A DNA stretch of 64,000 bases from Sulfopaludibacter sp035606355 (GTDB lineage: Bacteria; Acidobacteriota; Terriglobia; Bryobacterales; Bryobacteraceae), in the NCBI GenBank assembly GCA_035606355.1, contig DATNFO010000059.1, positions 1-64,000 of the forward strand. Reading direction: 5' to 3'. Positions 49,154 to 59,100 of this stretch are shown here, in pieces (the first letter of the stretch is position 1; each line of letters begins with the position of its first letter). The notes under the pieces are model-generated. The model ran no database searches. It was not told the origin of the DNA and was given only the letters and a program-made list of their open reading frames with translations. The position numbers and the translations under genes are program-made.

Positions 49154-50913
49154 AGTTGAATCGCTTCGCTTCGCTTTTATTTCTTTCCGTAAGTTCTTCC
49201 GCTCTCATACATGCCGCTCCCACACTGAGGCTGGCCGCCAGCACTGTGGGACCGGTGTCCATCGCCACGGGCGCAAACGGCTCCGCGCAAACCGTGGAAG
49301 CCTATAACGCCGGCACAGGCACGCTAAACCTCAGCGCGTTGAGCAACGTGAGCTGGCTCGCCACCACCGTGGGCGCGTCGCGCGCCTGCACCACAACTAC
49401 GTCCGCGCAAAGCTGCCTCCCTATTAACATCCTTCTCAACACGGCGTCTCTCAGCGCGGGAATGTATACCGGCACGGTCACGGTTTCCGATCCGAACGCC
49501 GCCGACGCGCCGCAAACCATCACGGTCACAGTGAACATCGGCGGCAGCGTCCCTTCGAACCTCACGGTGTATGTTGCGCCGGGCGGGACGGTGGATACGC
49601 CGGTGCCGACGAATAGCGCGATCAATGGACGGCCCACAACCACCGATGGAAACGCGTGGCTGAGTCTGTCCGTTACCGGCGCGGGAAGTTTCAAGTTCAA
49701 CTTCCCGTACCTGATTCGCGTGCAGCCGCAGGCGGCCAACGTTCCGGGGACGTATACCGGGAGTCTGGCGATCAGCGGGTCTGGTTTCGCGCCCGATAAC
49801 AAGACGGTGGCGGTGACGATGAATGTAACCACCGGGGCAATCGCGCAGCAACCGGCGCCGATCACCTTCACGATGGCGGAAGGCGTCTCCAGCAATACGT
49901 CGTTCGGCTCCGCGGTGACGATCGTCAATACAGGACAGTCCGGCCTCACGGTGGGAACTCCCACGGTGACGACCACGGGCGGCAACTGGCTGACGGCCAC
50001 GGGAATCTCTAACGGCGCCGTACTCGCGTTCGATGCGAGCTCTCTCTCTCCCGGAACCTATACAGGCACGGTCAAATTCACGACCAACGCGGTAGCGGTC
50101 TGCAACATCGGCTGTACCGCGGGCGGGACGGTTTCGGTGCCCGTGACGCTCACCGTGCTGGCAAAGGGCGCTCCGGTCATCTCCTTTCAAGGCGTGCAGG
50201 ACAACGCGACCTTCGTGCCGGGCGATACCGTATCGCAGGGCGATGTGATGGTGGTCAAGGGTTCGGAATTATCGCTTGCGCCGATTGCGCAAGCGGGCGC
50301 GCCGCCGCTGCCTACCACGCTCGCCGATACCACCGTGCTGGTCAACGGCGTGGCCGCGCCGCTGTATTACACGTCGTTTTCGCAGATTGCGTTTCAGATG
50401 CCGGTAAACACTGCGACGGGGGTGGCGACCGTTCAGGTGAAGCGCAGCGATGGCGCCACCAGCAACAGCGTGACGGTGAAGGTCGCAGCCGCGGCTCCCA
50501 AGCTGCTGCAGTTGTTCGGCGGCCCATATGCCGCGGCCATCAACGCAAAAGACGTCAGCCTTCCGATGCCGACTAGCTTTTCCAGCTCGGCTTTCCCGGC
50601 ACATCCGGCTACCGCGGGCGACACGCTCGAGTTCTTCGCGATCGGGTTGGGTCCGACGAATCCTTCCGTGGCGACAGGTCAGCCCGCGCCGAGCGGAACG
50701 CTCGCGCAGTTGATCGGCGGAGCCACGGTGAATTTCGGAGGCGGACCGTTCTCGCCTACGGCAACGCCGGACTTCGTGGGGCTCGCTCCCGGCTTCGCGG
50801 GTTTGTATCAGATCAACGTCAAGGTGCCTTCGGGGCTGCGCACCGGCACGGTATACGTGACGGTGGAGACTCCCAACGGCATCAGCAACGCTGTTGCGAT
50901 TGAGATCCAATAA
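49144..50913 (+). CDS. Exported TIGR03437-domain beta-sandwich protein
   Basis: 589 residues from GTG 49144, which overlaps the nuoA end by 10 bp and is preceded by AAAGG; TTG 49156 is an alternative. A signal peptide (about 1-25) is followed by at least three BACON- or Ig-like repeats rich in threonine, alanine and glycine (NVSWLATTVG, GTYTGSLAISGSGF, GTYTGTVKFTTNA) and then by a C-terminal TIGR03437 domain (about 350-589: VQDNATFVPGDTVSQGDVMV, then FSQIAFQMPVNTATG and GLYQINVKVPSGL). The domain is an acidobacterial trademark of unknown function on secreted proteins. Confidence 0.85.
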   Translation: MGLKLNRFASLLFLSVSSSALIHAAPTLRLAASTVGPVSIATGANGSAQTVEAYNAGTGTLNLSALSNVSWLATTVGASRACTTTTSAQSCLPINILLNTASLSAGMYTGTVTVSDPNAADAPQTITVTVNIGGSVPSNLTVYVAPGGTVDTPVPTNSAINGRPTTTDGNAWLSLSVTGAGSFKFNFPYLIRVQPQAANVPGTYTGSLAISGSGFAPDNKTVAVTMNVTTGAIAQQPAPITFTMAEGVSSNTSFGSAVTIVNTGQSGLTVGTPTVTTTGGNWLTATGISNGAVLAFDASSLSPGTYTGTVKFTTNAVAVCNIGCTAGGTVSVPVTLTVLAKGAPVISFQGVQDNATFVPGDTVSQGDVMVVKGSELSLAPIAQAGAPPLPTTLADTTVLVNGVAAPLYYTSFSQIAFQMPVNTATGVATVQVKRSDGATSNSVTVKVAAAAPKLLQLFGGPYAAAINAKDVSLPMPTSFSSSAFPAHPATAGDTLEFFAIGLGPTNPSVATGQPAPSGTLAQLIGGATVNFGGGPFSPTATPDFVGLAPGFAGLYQINVKVPSGLRTGTVYVTVETPNGISNAVAIEIQ

Positions 50914-50932
50914 GCGCGCGCTACCATAGGGA

Positions 50933-53335
50933 TTGATTCCCGTGAAGCCCTCTAACCCGCAGTGGCCGCACATTTATTTGTGCGTGGCTTTGACCACGCT
51001 CGCCACGCTCCTTCTGGAGCTTTCGCTGACCCGGATTTTCTCGGTTGTTTTCTACTATCATTTCGCATTCCTGGCCATTTCGATCGCACTCTTCGGGTTG
51101 GGACTGGGCGGCGTGTTTTCCTACGTGGTGGCGGGTTGGAAAGCGCCGCTGTACCTCAAACTCGGCAGGCTGAGCGCGACGAACAGCTTCGTCGTGCTGG
51201 CGGCGCTGGTAGCGATTGTGGCGCAGCCCAAAGACCTCACCAACTGGAACCTGGCGCTGGTCTACTTCACGACCGCGCTGCCGTTTTTTCTATCGGGAAC
51301 CATCATTTCGCTGGTCATCTCCGAAACCATGGAGCGCGTCGGTAAGATCTATTTTTACGACCTGACCGGCGCCGCGGTAGGCTGCCTGCTGCTGATCCTG
51401 ATGCTGGATTTCTTCGGCGGCCCCGGAACAGTGTTGGCGGCGGCTGTTCTGTTCGCAGCCGCGGGCGCGATCTGGTGCAGCCTCGCAGGAAGCGTGAAAG
51501 AACGAATCGCCTGCGTCACGCTGGCGCTGACGTTTACCGCGTTCATCGCGCTGAACCAGTATTACCGCATCGTGGACATACGGTACGCGAAGGGCAGGAA
51601 CATCGAGACCAACGAAATCTTCCGGAAATGGAACAGCTTTTCGCGCATCGCGCTGCTGGACGATAAGCAGGCCGGCAATTACATGATCGTCATCGATGCC
51701 GATGCGTCCACCGCGATCGCAACGAATTCCCAGAGACAGCCCTTCGATTTCGCGCACCTTACCGCGCGCGACCGGCACGACCTGCTGGAGCAGGGTCCCG
51801 CGTTGCCGTACGCGGTGCGGCCGGGCGCAAAGACGCTGGTGATCGGACCCGGCGGAGGGTGGGATGTTTCGCGCGCGCTGGCTAGCGGCAGCCACGATGT
51901 GACGGCGGTGGAGATCAACCCGATCATCGCGCGCACGATCATGCAGGAGCGCTATCCGCAGCTCTCGGGCGATCTGTACCACCGGCCGGACGTGCACCTC
52001 TACATCGAGGATGGCCGCAGCTTCGTCCGGCGCAGCACGGAGAAGTTCCAGGTGGTGCAGGCGACGCTTGTGGATACCTGGGCTTCGACGGCGGCGGGCG
52101 CTTTCGCCCTGTCGGAGAACAATCTCTACACGGTAGATGCGATGCGCGACTACCTGCAGCACTTAACGCCGGACGGCATGGTGGCGTTTACGCGCTGGGG
52201 CTTCGACCCGCCGCGCGAATCGCTGCGGCTGATCTCGCTCGCCATCGAGGCGCTGAAGCAGATCGGGCAGACGGACGCCGCGAATCACGTGATGGTGGGG
52301 CGCGAGGGATCGGTGGCCGGATGGGGCGCGGCCGATACGGTGCTGATCTCGCGCAACGCTTTCACGCCCGCGGACGTGCAGCGCGCCACCACCATGTTCG
52401 CCGCCTCAGGCCTGCAGCCGGTGTACCTGCCCGGCGTATACTCGCACAATCACTTTTACGATCTGCTGCACAGTCCCGATCCCGAGAGGTACGAGCGCGA
52501 CTACGTGTTCGACATCTCGCCGGTGAGCGATAATCGCCCGTTCTTCTTCTATACGGTGCAGCCGCGCGATCTGTGGCGATTCCTCTCCAGCGCCTCGCAA
52601 AGCGCCGCGGATTACAAGGTGAATAAGGCGGTGCCGCTGCTCTTCGGACTCATGGCCATCAGTCTAGCGGCGACTGCGCTTATTTTGATTGCGCCTCCGC
52701 TGGTGCTCGGCACGCGCCTGCCGCGGCAGCGCGGGGTGATGGGCTTCCTGGTTTACTTCCTCTTCATCGGGGCCGGGTACATTCTGATTGAGGTTGCGCT
52801 GATTCAAAAGTTTGTGCTGTTTCTCGGCCGGCCGACGTACGCTCTGGCGGTCGTGATCTTCTCCATGCTGCTTTCGAGCGGCGCGGGCAGTGCGGCCACG
52901 GGGCGGCTGCTTGGGAAAAGCGAAGGCCGGTTGATTAAGGCGCTCGGCTGCGTGGCGATTCTCGCTGCCACCGAAGCGCTGATCGTTTCGCCGCTGCTGA
53001 CGGCGCTGGTCTGGCTTCCGCTGCCGTTGAAGTGCGCGCTGACGGTGGCGATGATCGCGCCGCTCGGTTTCGCGATGGGGATGCCGTTTCCGGCCGCGCT
53101 GAAGCGGCTGGAAGACTGGCATGCACCGAGCGTTCGCTGGGCATGGAGTTTGAATGCCGCATCGAGCGTGCTCGGGAGTGTCGGAGCGCTGGTCGGCGCC
53201 ATTTATCTCGGGCTGATCCAAACGCTGATTCTCGGGGGACTTTTTTATCTGGCGGCGCTCGCGGTGGTGGCGAGGGTCCGGATGACGTCGGCGGCTCCGG
53301 AGCCCGGAGCAGGTCGAGTCGTGCTGGCACGGTAG
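50933..53335 (+). CDS. Polytopic membrane protein with spermidine-synthase-like domain
   Basis: 800 residues from TTG 50933 or GTG 50942. About seven N-terminal membrane helices (to about 210), a soluble SpeE-like Rossmann domain (about 230-560: TLVIGPGGGWDVSRALA, VTAVEINPIIAR, YIEDGRSFVR), and seven C-terminal helices (about 570-785). The GxGxGxD-type SAM-binding loop is recognisable. Fused membrane spermidine-synthase-like proteins are known but their substrate is not. The catalytic aspartates of classical SpeE are not obvious, so aminopropyl transfer is doubtful. The stop TAG 53333-53335 is within the GTAG of R7. Confidence 0.82.
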   Translation: MIPVKPSNPQWPHIYLCVALTTLATLLLELSLTRIFSVVFYYHFAFLAISIALFGLGLGGVFSYVVAGWKAPLYLKLGRLSATNSFVVLAALVAIVAQPKDLTNWNLALVYFTTALPFFLSGTIISLVISETMERVGKIYFYDLTGAAVGCLLLILMLDFFGGPGTVLAAAVLFAAAGAIWCSLAGSVKERIACVTLALTFTAFIALNQYYRIVDIRYAKGRNIETNEIFRKWNSFSRIALLDDKQAGNYMIVIDADASTAIATNSQRQPFDFAHLTARDRHDLLEQGPALPYAVRPGAKTLVIGPGGGWDVSRALASGSHDVTAVEINPIIARTIMQERYPQLSGDLYHRPDVHLYIEDGRSFVRRSTEKFQVVQATLVDTWASTAAGAFALSENNLYTVDAMRDYLQHLTPDGMVAFTRWGFDPPRESLRLISLAIEALKQIGQTDAANHVMVGREGSVAGWGAADTVLISRNAFTPADVQRATTMFAASGLQPVYLPGVYSHNHFYDLLHSPDPERYERDYVFDISPVSDNRPFFFYTVQPRDLWRFLSSASQSAADYKVNKAVPLLFGLMAISLAATALILIAPPLVLGTRLPRQRGVMGFLVYFLFIGAGYILIEVALIQKFVLFLGRPTYALAVVIFSMLLSSGAGSAATGRLLGKSEGRLIKALGCVAILAATEALIVSPLLTALVWLPLPLKCALTVAMIAPLGFAMGMPFPAALKRLEDWHAPSVRWAWSLNAASSVLGSVGALVGAIYLGLIQTLILGGLFYLAALAVVARVRMTSAAPEPGAGRVVLAR

Positions 53336-53533
53336 GTACCGGCCTCCCGGCCGGTACCAGGCGCGCGTTGCGCGCCTTAAGGCGGAGTGAAAAACCGTCG
53401 CGGTCTCGCTTCGCTTGCCCGGAATGCTCAGTTAGCAGCAGGCGCGCGTTGCTCGCACGTGGGAAACCATCGCGGGCTCGCTTCGCTCTCCCGAAATGCT
53501 CAGTTAGCGACCGGTCTGGAGACCGGTCGTTAC
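53332..53533. repeat. Expanded REP-like element R7 with internal duplication
   Basis: GTAG (53332-53335) plus GTACCGGCC-TCCC-GGCCGGTAC and GGCGCGC-GTT-GCGCGCC open the element. Two diverged copies of a roughly 70-bp stretch follow (aaaccgtcgcggtctcgctt near 53393 and aaaccatcgcgggctcgctt near 53463, each ending in ATGCTCAGTTAGC), and the element closes with CGACCGGTCTGGAGACCGGTCG before TTAC. The last TTAC is the variant of CTAC and gives the TAA stop of the convergent gene. Confidence 0.8.
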
Positions 53534-54606
53534 AAAATATCGTGGCGGCCTTGGGTTTCCAGGGCTTTTACGATTTCTCCGACTCTTTGCGCTTGTTCTC
53601 GCGTGGTGACCAGGAGGGCGTCGGGCGTGTCGACTACTACCAGGTCTTTGACTCCCAGCAGCGCGACCGTTTTGCCTCTGGCGTCCACGTAATTGTTGTG
53701 CGAGTCCAGGCAGATGGAGTCGCGGGCGCCGACATTGCCGCAGCCGTCCCGATCCAGCAGCTCGTAGACCGCGTTCCAGCTCCCTACGTCATTCCAGCCG
53801 AAGTCGCCGGCTGCGATCGCACGCACGTTTTTCGATTTCTCCATGACTGCGAAATCGATGGAGATGTCCTCGCACAGGGGGAACGCCTCCTTCAGCTTGG
53901 CCGCGAAGTTGCGCGAACCGAACGGCGGCAGTGCCGCCAGAATGCTCGCGGTCCTGGGCAGATGCTTGCGCAGCTCATCCAGCAGCACGTCCGTACGCCA
54001 GAAGAACATTCCGGAGTTCCAGAAGAAATTGCCCGCGGCTACGTACCTCCGGGCCGCGGCGAGCTTGGGCTTTTCGCGGAACTGCTTCACCGGCAGCGCG
54101 TCCGGCGACCCGGCCTTCGGCACGCCCTCGAATTGTATATAGCCGTAACCTGTTTCGGGCCATCGGGGCTGAATCCCGACCGTTGTCAGATAGCCCGCCG
54201 CAGCGCCTTTGAATCCAGCCTTGACGACGGCGCGATACGCGCGGTCGTTGCCGATCACATGATCGCTCGGAAAGACGCCGAACACGGCTTTCGGATCGTG
54301 CGCGCGGAGGATATGCGCAGCCAGCCCGATGGCCGGCGCGGTGTTGCGCTGCATGGGCTCGGCCATGATCTGTTGCCTGGGCACGTCGGGCAACTGGCGC
54401 ACGATGGTATCGCGCAGATGGTCGTTGGTCAGCACCCACAGCCGCTCGGGGGGAATCAGCGGAGAGAGGCGATCCACCGTCGCTTGAATGAGAGAGCGCT
54501 CGCCGACCACGTTGAGCACCTGCTTGGCGCTCTTTTTGCGGCTGCGCGGCCAGAAGCGCGTGCCGCGGCCTCCGGCGAGAATCAATCCGTAATAGTGAGG
54601 GTTCAT
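53530..54606 (-). CDS. manC: Mannose-1-phosphate guanylyltransferase
   Basis: 358 residues from ATG 54606. The nucleotidyltransferase motif LAGGRGTRFWPRSRKKSAKQ at residues about 10-29 is decisive, followed by FGVFPSDHVIG, GYGYIQFEG, VKQFREKP and WNSGMFFW. It makes GDP-mannose from GTP and mannose 1-phosphate for glycans and exopolysaccharide. The C-terminal isomerase domain of bifunctional enzymes is absent. The TAA stop (complement of 53530-53532) lies in the terminal GTAA of the repeat R7. The start overlaps the lepB stop (ATGA 54603-54606). Confidence 0.92.
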   Translation of the reverse strand: MNPHYYGLILAGGRGTRFWPRSRKKSAKQVLNVVGERSLIQATVDRLSPLIPPERLWVLTNDHLRDTIVRQLPDVPRQQIMAEPMQRNTAPAIGLAAHILRAHDPKAVFGVFPSDHVIGNDRAYRAVVKAGFKGAAAGYLTTVGIQPRWPETGYGYIQFEGVPKAGSPDALPVKQFREKPKLAAARRYVAAGNFFWNSGMFFWRTDVLLDELRKHLPRTASILAALPPFGSRNFAAKLKEAFPLCEDISIDFAVMEKSKNVRAIAAGDFGWNDVGSWNAVYELLDRDGCGNVGARDSICLDSHNNYVDARGKTVALLGVKDLVVVDTPDALLVTTREQAQRVGEIVKALETQGRHDIL

Positions 54607-55313
54607 TGGAGAGAGTATCCGTGGATCAGGTGGAACATGCGTTTCCATTCGTGCGACCAGTAGATCAGCAGCGGTTTGCCGATAATGTTCTCGCGCGGCA
54701 CGAAGCCCCAGTAGCGGCTGTCCAGCGAGTCTTCGCGATTGTCGCCTAAGGCGAGATATTGATCCGGCGGCACCACCACTTCGCCTTTCACCACGTGGTG
54801 AGCAAGCATATCGTGGGCCTTGTCGAGAACGGCGACTCCGGCGAAATTCGGGAAGTTGTCGCGGTATGCCTGAATCGATGCGGTGTTGTGGAACACGTAC
54901 GGCTCATCGACGGGATGGCCGTTGAGCCAGAGCGTTTTCTCGACCAACTTGATACGGTCGCCCGGCACCCCGATGCAGCGTTTCACGAAAGTCTGCGAAA
55001 TGTCCATGGGGTACCGGAATACGATGATGTCGCCGCGGTGAATCTCGCGGTAAGGCAGAACGTAGCGGGAAACCGCGCCGCCCGGCGCGTAGGCGAGCTT
55101 ATCGACCAGTAGATGGTCGCCGGTCAGCAGCGTTTTTTCCATGCTGCCGGTGGGGATTTCGAAGGCCTGCACGAGCGCGGTGGAGCAGAAAATCAGCAGA
55201 ATCGCGGTGACGATCCACTCGGCGAAGAACGTGCGTTCGGCCTGCACCGGGGCCTGTGTTTCCGGCTCCGCTTCGGCTGTCAACGCTGCGCCATCCCCGT
55301 TCACAAACCTCAT
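54603..55313 (-). CDS. lepB: Signal peptidase I
   Basis: 236 residues from ATG 55313. One N-terminal membrane helix (about 25-45) is followed by the catalytic serine in FEIPTGSMEKTLLTGDH, the lysine in FVKRCIGVPGD, and the box E region ALGDNREDSLDSRYWGFV. It cleaves signal peptides of Sec and Tat substrates at the outer face of the inner membrane. It is coupled to manC, with which it has no obvious functional link. An upstream in-frame extension overlaps the divergent DMT gene and is unlikely. Confidence 0.94.
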   Translation of the reverse strand: MRFVNGDGAALTAEAEPETQAPVQAERTFFAEWIVTAILLIFCSTALVQAFEIPTGSMEKTLLTGDHLLVDKLAYAPGGAVSRYVLPYREIHRGDIIVFRYPMDISQTFVKRCIGVPGDRIKLVEKTLWLNGHPVDEPYVFHNTASIQAYRDNFPNFAGVAVLDKAHDMLAHHVVKGEVVVPPDQYLALGDNREDSLDSRYWGFVPRENIIGKPLLIYWSHEWKRMFHLIHGYSLQ

Positions 55314-55350
55314 TCTAACGAAAAGCCTGCTATTCTGTTTTGAGATCCCC

Positions 55351-55752
55351 TTGAGTACCACAGCTATCCGAACTGCACCTCCTTCGTTCCCGGCATCCGC
55401 AAAACGGCGTGCCATTGCGCTGGTATTCGCGTGCACCGTGTTGGGCGCCGCGGCGCAGATTCTGATCAAGATCGGAATGAATCACTTCAGTATGGATCAT
55501 CCGTTCGATGCGCTGGTCAACGCGCCGCTCATCGGCGGGTACACGCTGTATGGCATCAATACCGTAATGCTGGTGCTGGCGCTTCGGGATGCCGAGCTTT
55601 CGATGCTCTACCCGATCATCGCGCTGACCTACGTGTGGGTGACTCTGCTCTCCTACACCTTGCTGCACGAGCATGCGAATTTGTACAAGAACATCGGCAT
55701 TGCGACGATCGTGGTGGGAGTGGCGATTATCGGGCGGGGAGGCAAGAAGTGA
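55351..55752 (+). CDS. Half-size DMT/SMR-like membrane protein, first of a pair
   Basis: 133 residues from TTG 55351. Four membrane helices with EamA-like features (ALVFACTVLGAAAQILIKIG, ELSMLYPIIALTYVWVTLL, NIGIATIVVGVAIIG). The size of one EamA half resembles SMR and ArnE/ArnF proteins, which work as dimers. The next gene overlaps by four bases (GTGA), suggesting a heterodimer. The cargo could be a lipid-linked sugar, as for ArnEF; this is inferred only from form. Confidence 0.75.
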   Translation: MSTTAIRTAPPSFPASAKRRAIALVFACTVLGAAAQILIKIGMNHFSMDHPFDALVNAPLIGGYTLYGINTVMLVLALRDAELSMLYPIIALTYVWVTLLSYTLLHEHANLYKNIGIATIVVGVAIIGRGGKK

Positions 55753-56102
55753 GCTCGCAACTGATCCGGTCGATGCTGCTGGTGATGTTCGCGTCCTTGG
55801 TCGGCTCGTTCGGCGGTGTATTTCTGAAGAAGGGCGCAAACCGGCTGACGGGAAAGCTCACGAGTTTCGTCAGCAAGGAGCTGGCATTCGGGATCGCGCT
55901 GTATTTGGGATCGAGCGTGTTTTACGGGCTGGGGTTGAAGGGCGGCGACGTGAGCGTGCTCTATCCGATGGTGTCGCTGGGGTATGTGGCCACGTTGATG
56001 TGGGGCAAAATCTTCTTCGGTGAGGAATTCACGAAGACGAAGGTCGCCGGGCTTGCGCTGGTGCTGATTGGTGTGTGCTTTGTCGGGATGGGCAGCTCCT
56101 AG
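55749..56102 (+). CDS. Half-size DMT/SMR-like membrane protein, second of a pair
   Basis: 117 residues from GTG 55749. Four membrane helices: MLLVMFASLVGSFGGVFLKK, FGIALYLGSSVFYGLGLK, VSVLYPMVSLGYVATLMWG and VAGLALVLIGVCFVGMG. The YPMVSLGY motif parallels YPIIALTY of its partner, so the two are diverged copies of one ancestor. They probably assemble as a heterodimer. The gene ends 12 bp before the convergent permease gene. Confidence 0.75.
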   Translation: MSSQLIRSMLLVMFASLVGSFGGVFLKKGANRLTGKLTSFVSKELAFGIALYLGSSVFYGLGLKGGDVSVLYPMVSLGYVATLMWGKIFFGEEFTKTKVAGLALVLIGVCFVGMGSS

Positions 56103-56114
56103 CCGTTATCGTCG

Positions 56115-59100
56115 TCACTCCTGCCTTAGGGCTTCGGCGGGATGGACTCGCGCGGCTCTGGTTGCCGGGATGTAGCAGGCTAACAAGGCAACCGTTCCCA
56201 GGACGAGAAGCGCTCCGGCGTACGAGGTTGGGTCGGTTGCCGGAACGCCCGCAATCAGACTGGACAGCCCTCGCGCGACCGCGGCATCGAGCGCCGCTCC
56301 CACCAACAGTCCGATTCCCGTAAGCATCAAGCCGTCGCGCATTGCCGCCGCGGTGGCTTGCGCGGGCGTAGCTCCGAGCGCCATCCGAATTCCGAATTCT
56401 CTTCGACGGCCCGCGGTGTAGAACGCGACCACCGCATACAATCCGGTTCCCGCGAGCAGCAGCGCGCAACCGGCGAACACGGCGACCAGGCGCGCGATTA
56501 GCAGGATGGGCATCGTGAAGTCGCTCCACTCCCGCTCCATAGTGCGCACGGCGAATACGGGCACGCGGCTATCCACGTCATGAATGGCCGTGCGAACGGA
56601 TGTGGCGAGCGATCCCACCGCTCCGGTGTAGCGAATCTGAAACGTCCGCTGACCGGGCGCCGCCTGCGCGGCCTGCTCGGCCAGGAAGATGAACGGCTGG
56701 CGCGAACCCTTGCCCACGGCGGCGAAAGAGCCATCGCGCGCGATGCCGGAGAACGCGCCATCCGGGACCACGCCGGCGACCTGCGCGGCGAACCGCCCGT
56801 CATCCAAAAACAGCGTGCGGCCGACCGCGGATTCGCCGGGCCAAAGCGCCTGTGCCACCTGGCGCGTCACAACGGCCTCGCGAACCGATGCGGTGGCGTC
56901 GCCGGTGGCAATACCGCGACCCTGAAGCACGGGAATTCCGAGCGTCTGCATGTAGTCCGGACCGGCGTTGGCAACGTCGACGGAGACTTTGCCCGCCGAC
57001 CCGGGCGCGGTGGCGTCCGCGCCCGTCCAAAGATGCCGGAAAGGCGGCGCGGACTCCGCCCATGACGCCGCGGCGACTCCGGGGATCGCGGCAAGCCGTT
57101 GGCGGATGTGCTCCAGGAGTTGCAGATTCTGCTCGCGCGTTAATGAGGCCGCCGAGGTATCGACGCCCGCGAGCAGCAGATGATCCTTGTTGAAATACAG
57201 ATCCGCATGATCGATCAGGCTGACCGAGCGCCATGCCAGCCCCGCGCCCGTGAGCAGCACCAGGCCGCACGAGATCTGCGCAACCGTGAGCGCGGCCGCG
57301 AGTTTACTGCGCCCGCGCACGACCGACTGCTCGCCCGCTTTTAGCCACGGCAGAAGATCGATGCTCCATGTGCGCATGGCGGGCGCAACGGTGAACGCGA
57401 CAGCCGTGAGGGCGGCGAGCAGGACCGAGTAAGCGGCAACGCGCCAATCCGGCGTCAGGTCCGGCGACAGGCGCGCACCCGATTCGAGAGGCGGAGCCAG
57501 CAAAATGGAAAAATGCGCCACCCAGTTGGCGACCAGAACCGATGCGCCCGCCGCGAGCACGCTCAGCGTGAAACCCTCGAAGACGACGATGCGGAGAATG
57601 CGCGCGCGGCCCGCGCCAAGGCTCTGGCGCACGGCCATCTCGCGCTGCCGCAGCACGCTGCGGCCGAGCATCAGGTTGGCGACGTTGGCCACCACGATCG
57701 CCAAAGTGAGGAGAGCTACCGCGAACATCAGGCCCATGAACATGCGCGGCTGCGTGCCGGACAGAGGGCTGTACGCGGTAGCGGAGTATGGCTTCAATAC
57801 CAGCAGACGCCCGCGATTGGTTTCCGGATAGAGCTCCGCGAGCTGCCGTGAGATGGTATCGAACTCCGCCTGCGCCTCGCGCAGCGAAACGCCCGCTGCA
57901 AGGCGTCCCAGCATGATGATGCCCGCAGCGCCGCGCGCATTCAACTGCGGCAGCGTTCCCTGCAACCGCGCATAAGCGACGAGGGGAACGGTTACTTCGT
58001 CAGACGGTGCGAAGAAGGGTCCGTGATACGCGGGCGGCCCAACTCCGATGATGGTGGCGCTGAGTCCGTTCAGCAGCACGGTCTGTCCCAGCACGTCCGG
58101 CGCGGAGTGGAACTGATTGCGCCACACGTGGTCCGCGATGACGGCGGTGAGCGGCGCGGCGCCTCTGGCTTCATCGGCGGTGAAGGAGCGGCCCATTTGC
58201 AGATGAACTCCCAGCGTCGCGAAGTAATTCTGCATCACCGTCTGACCGCGCAGTTCATACGTGCCGTCTTTGAGCGTGAGAGTGAAGCGCGAGAACTGCG
58301 CCGCGGTGAGCGACTTCACGGTGCGCACCTGCCCGGCGAAAGCGGCGTAGTTGAGAAAACTGTTCTCGCCCGGATCGATCACGCGGCCCTGTACCGCAGG
58401 CGCGATGGAGACGAGCCCTTCGCCATCCACTCCCGGTGCAGGTTTGCTGAGCACGCCGTGGATCATCGAATAGACGGTGGTATTGCCGCCGATTCCGATC
58501 GCGATCACGGCAACCGCGGCGGCGCTGAATGCGGGCGAGCGCTTCAGAATGCGGACGCCGTAGGCTGCGTCCTTCGCGAGTTGCTCAAACCAGGCGCGCA
58601 GGGAAACCGGCGGCCGCTCCACCTGCGTGAAACCGAAGCTGCGCAGCAGCACGGGCTCGCCGGCGGGACGGGAATCGATGAAGCTGCCGCCGCTGGGCCA
58701 GCCTCCGTCGCGATGCAGGTTCAGAGGCTCGACGTCCTTTACCGCCTCCTCGTCGAACTGTACGGAGTTATCGAGCTGCGCTTGCCACTGGGTGGTGCGG
58801 CGCCGCGACCGGTACGCAAACGCGCCCAGAATGGCGCAGACGATCGCAAACCACTTGAAGCTCTGCAGGGCCGCGTATTCCATGGTGACGCCCAATTCCG
58901 TGACGGCGAAGAACGCGATGCCGAAGACGCCGAGACGCACGTGGATGTTGGCCGCGCCCGGCAAGTAAGAACAGGCGAACGGCACTTTTCGAAAGTTGTA
59001 GAGAGACCGTTCGACTGAGAGAATGGCGACGCACGCAAGAATCGCCGAGTGTCCGAGGGCCGGCCAGAGCGGCCAAATGCACACCAGGGCAATTGTAGTT

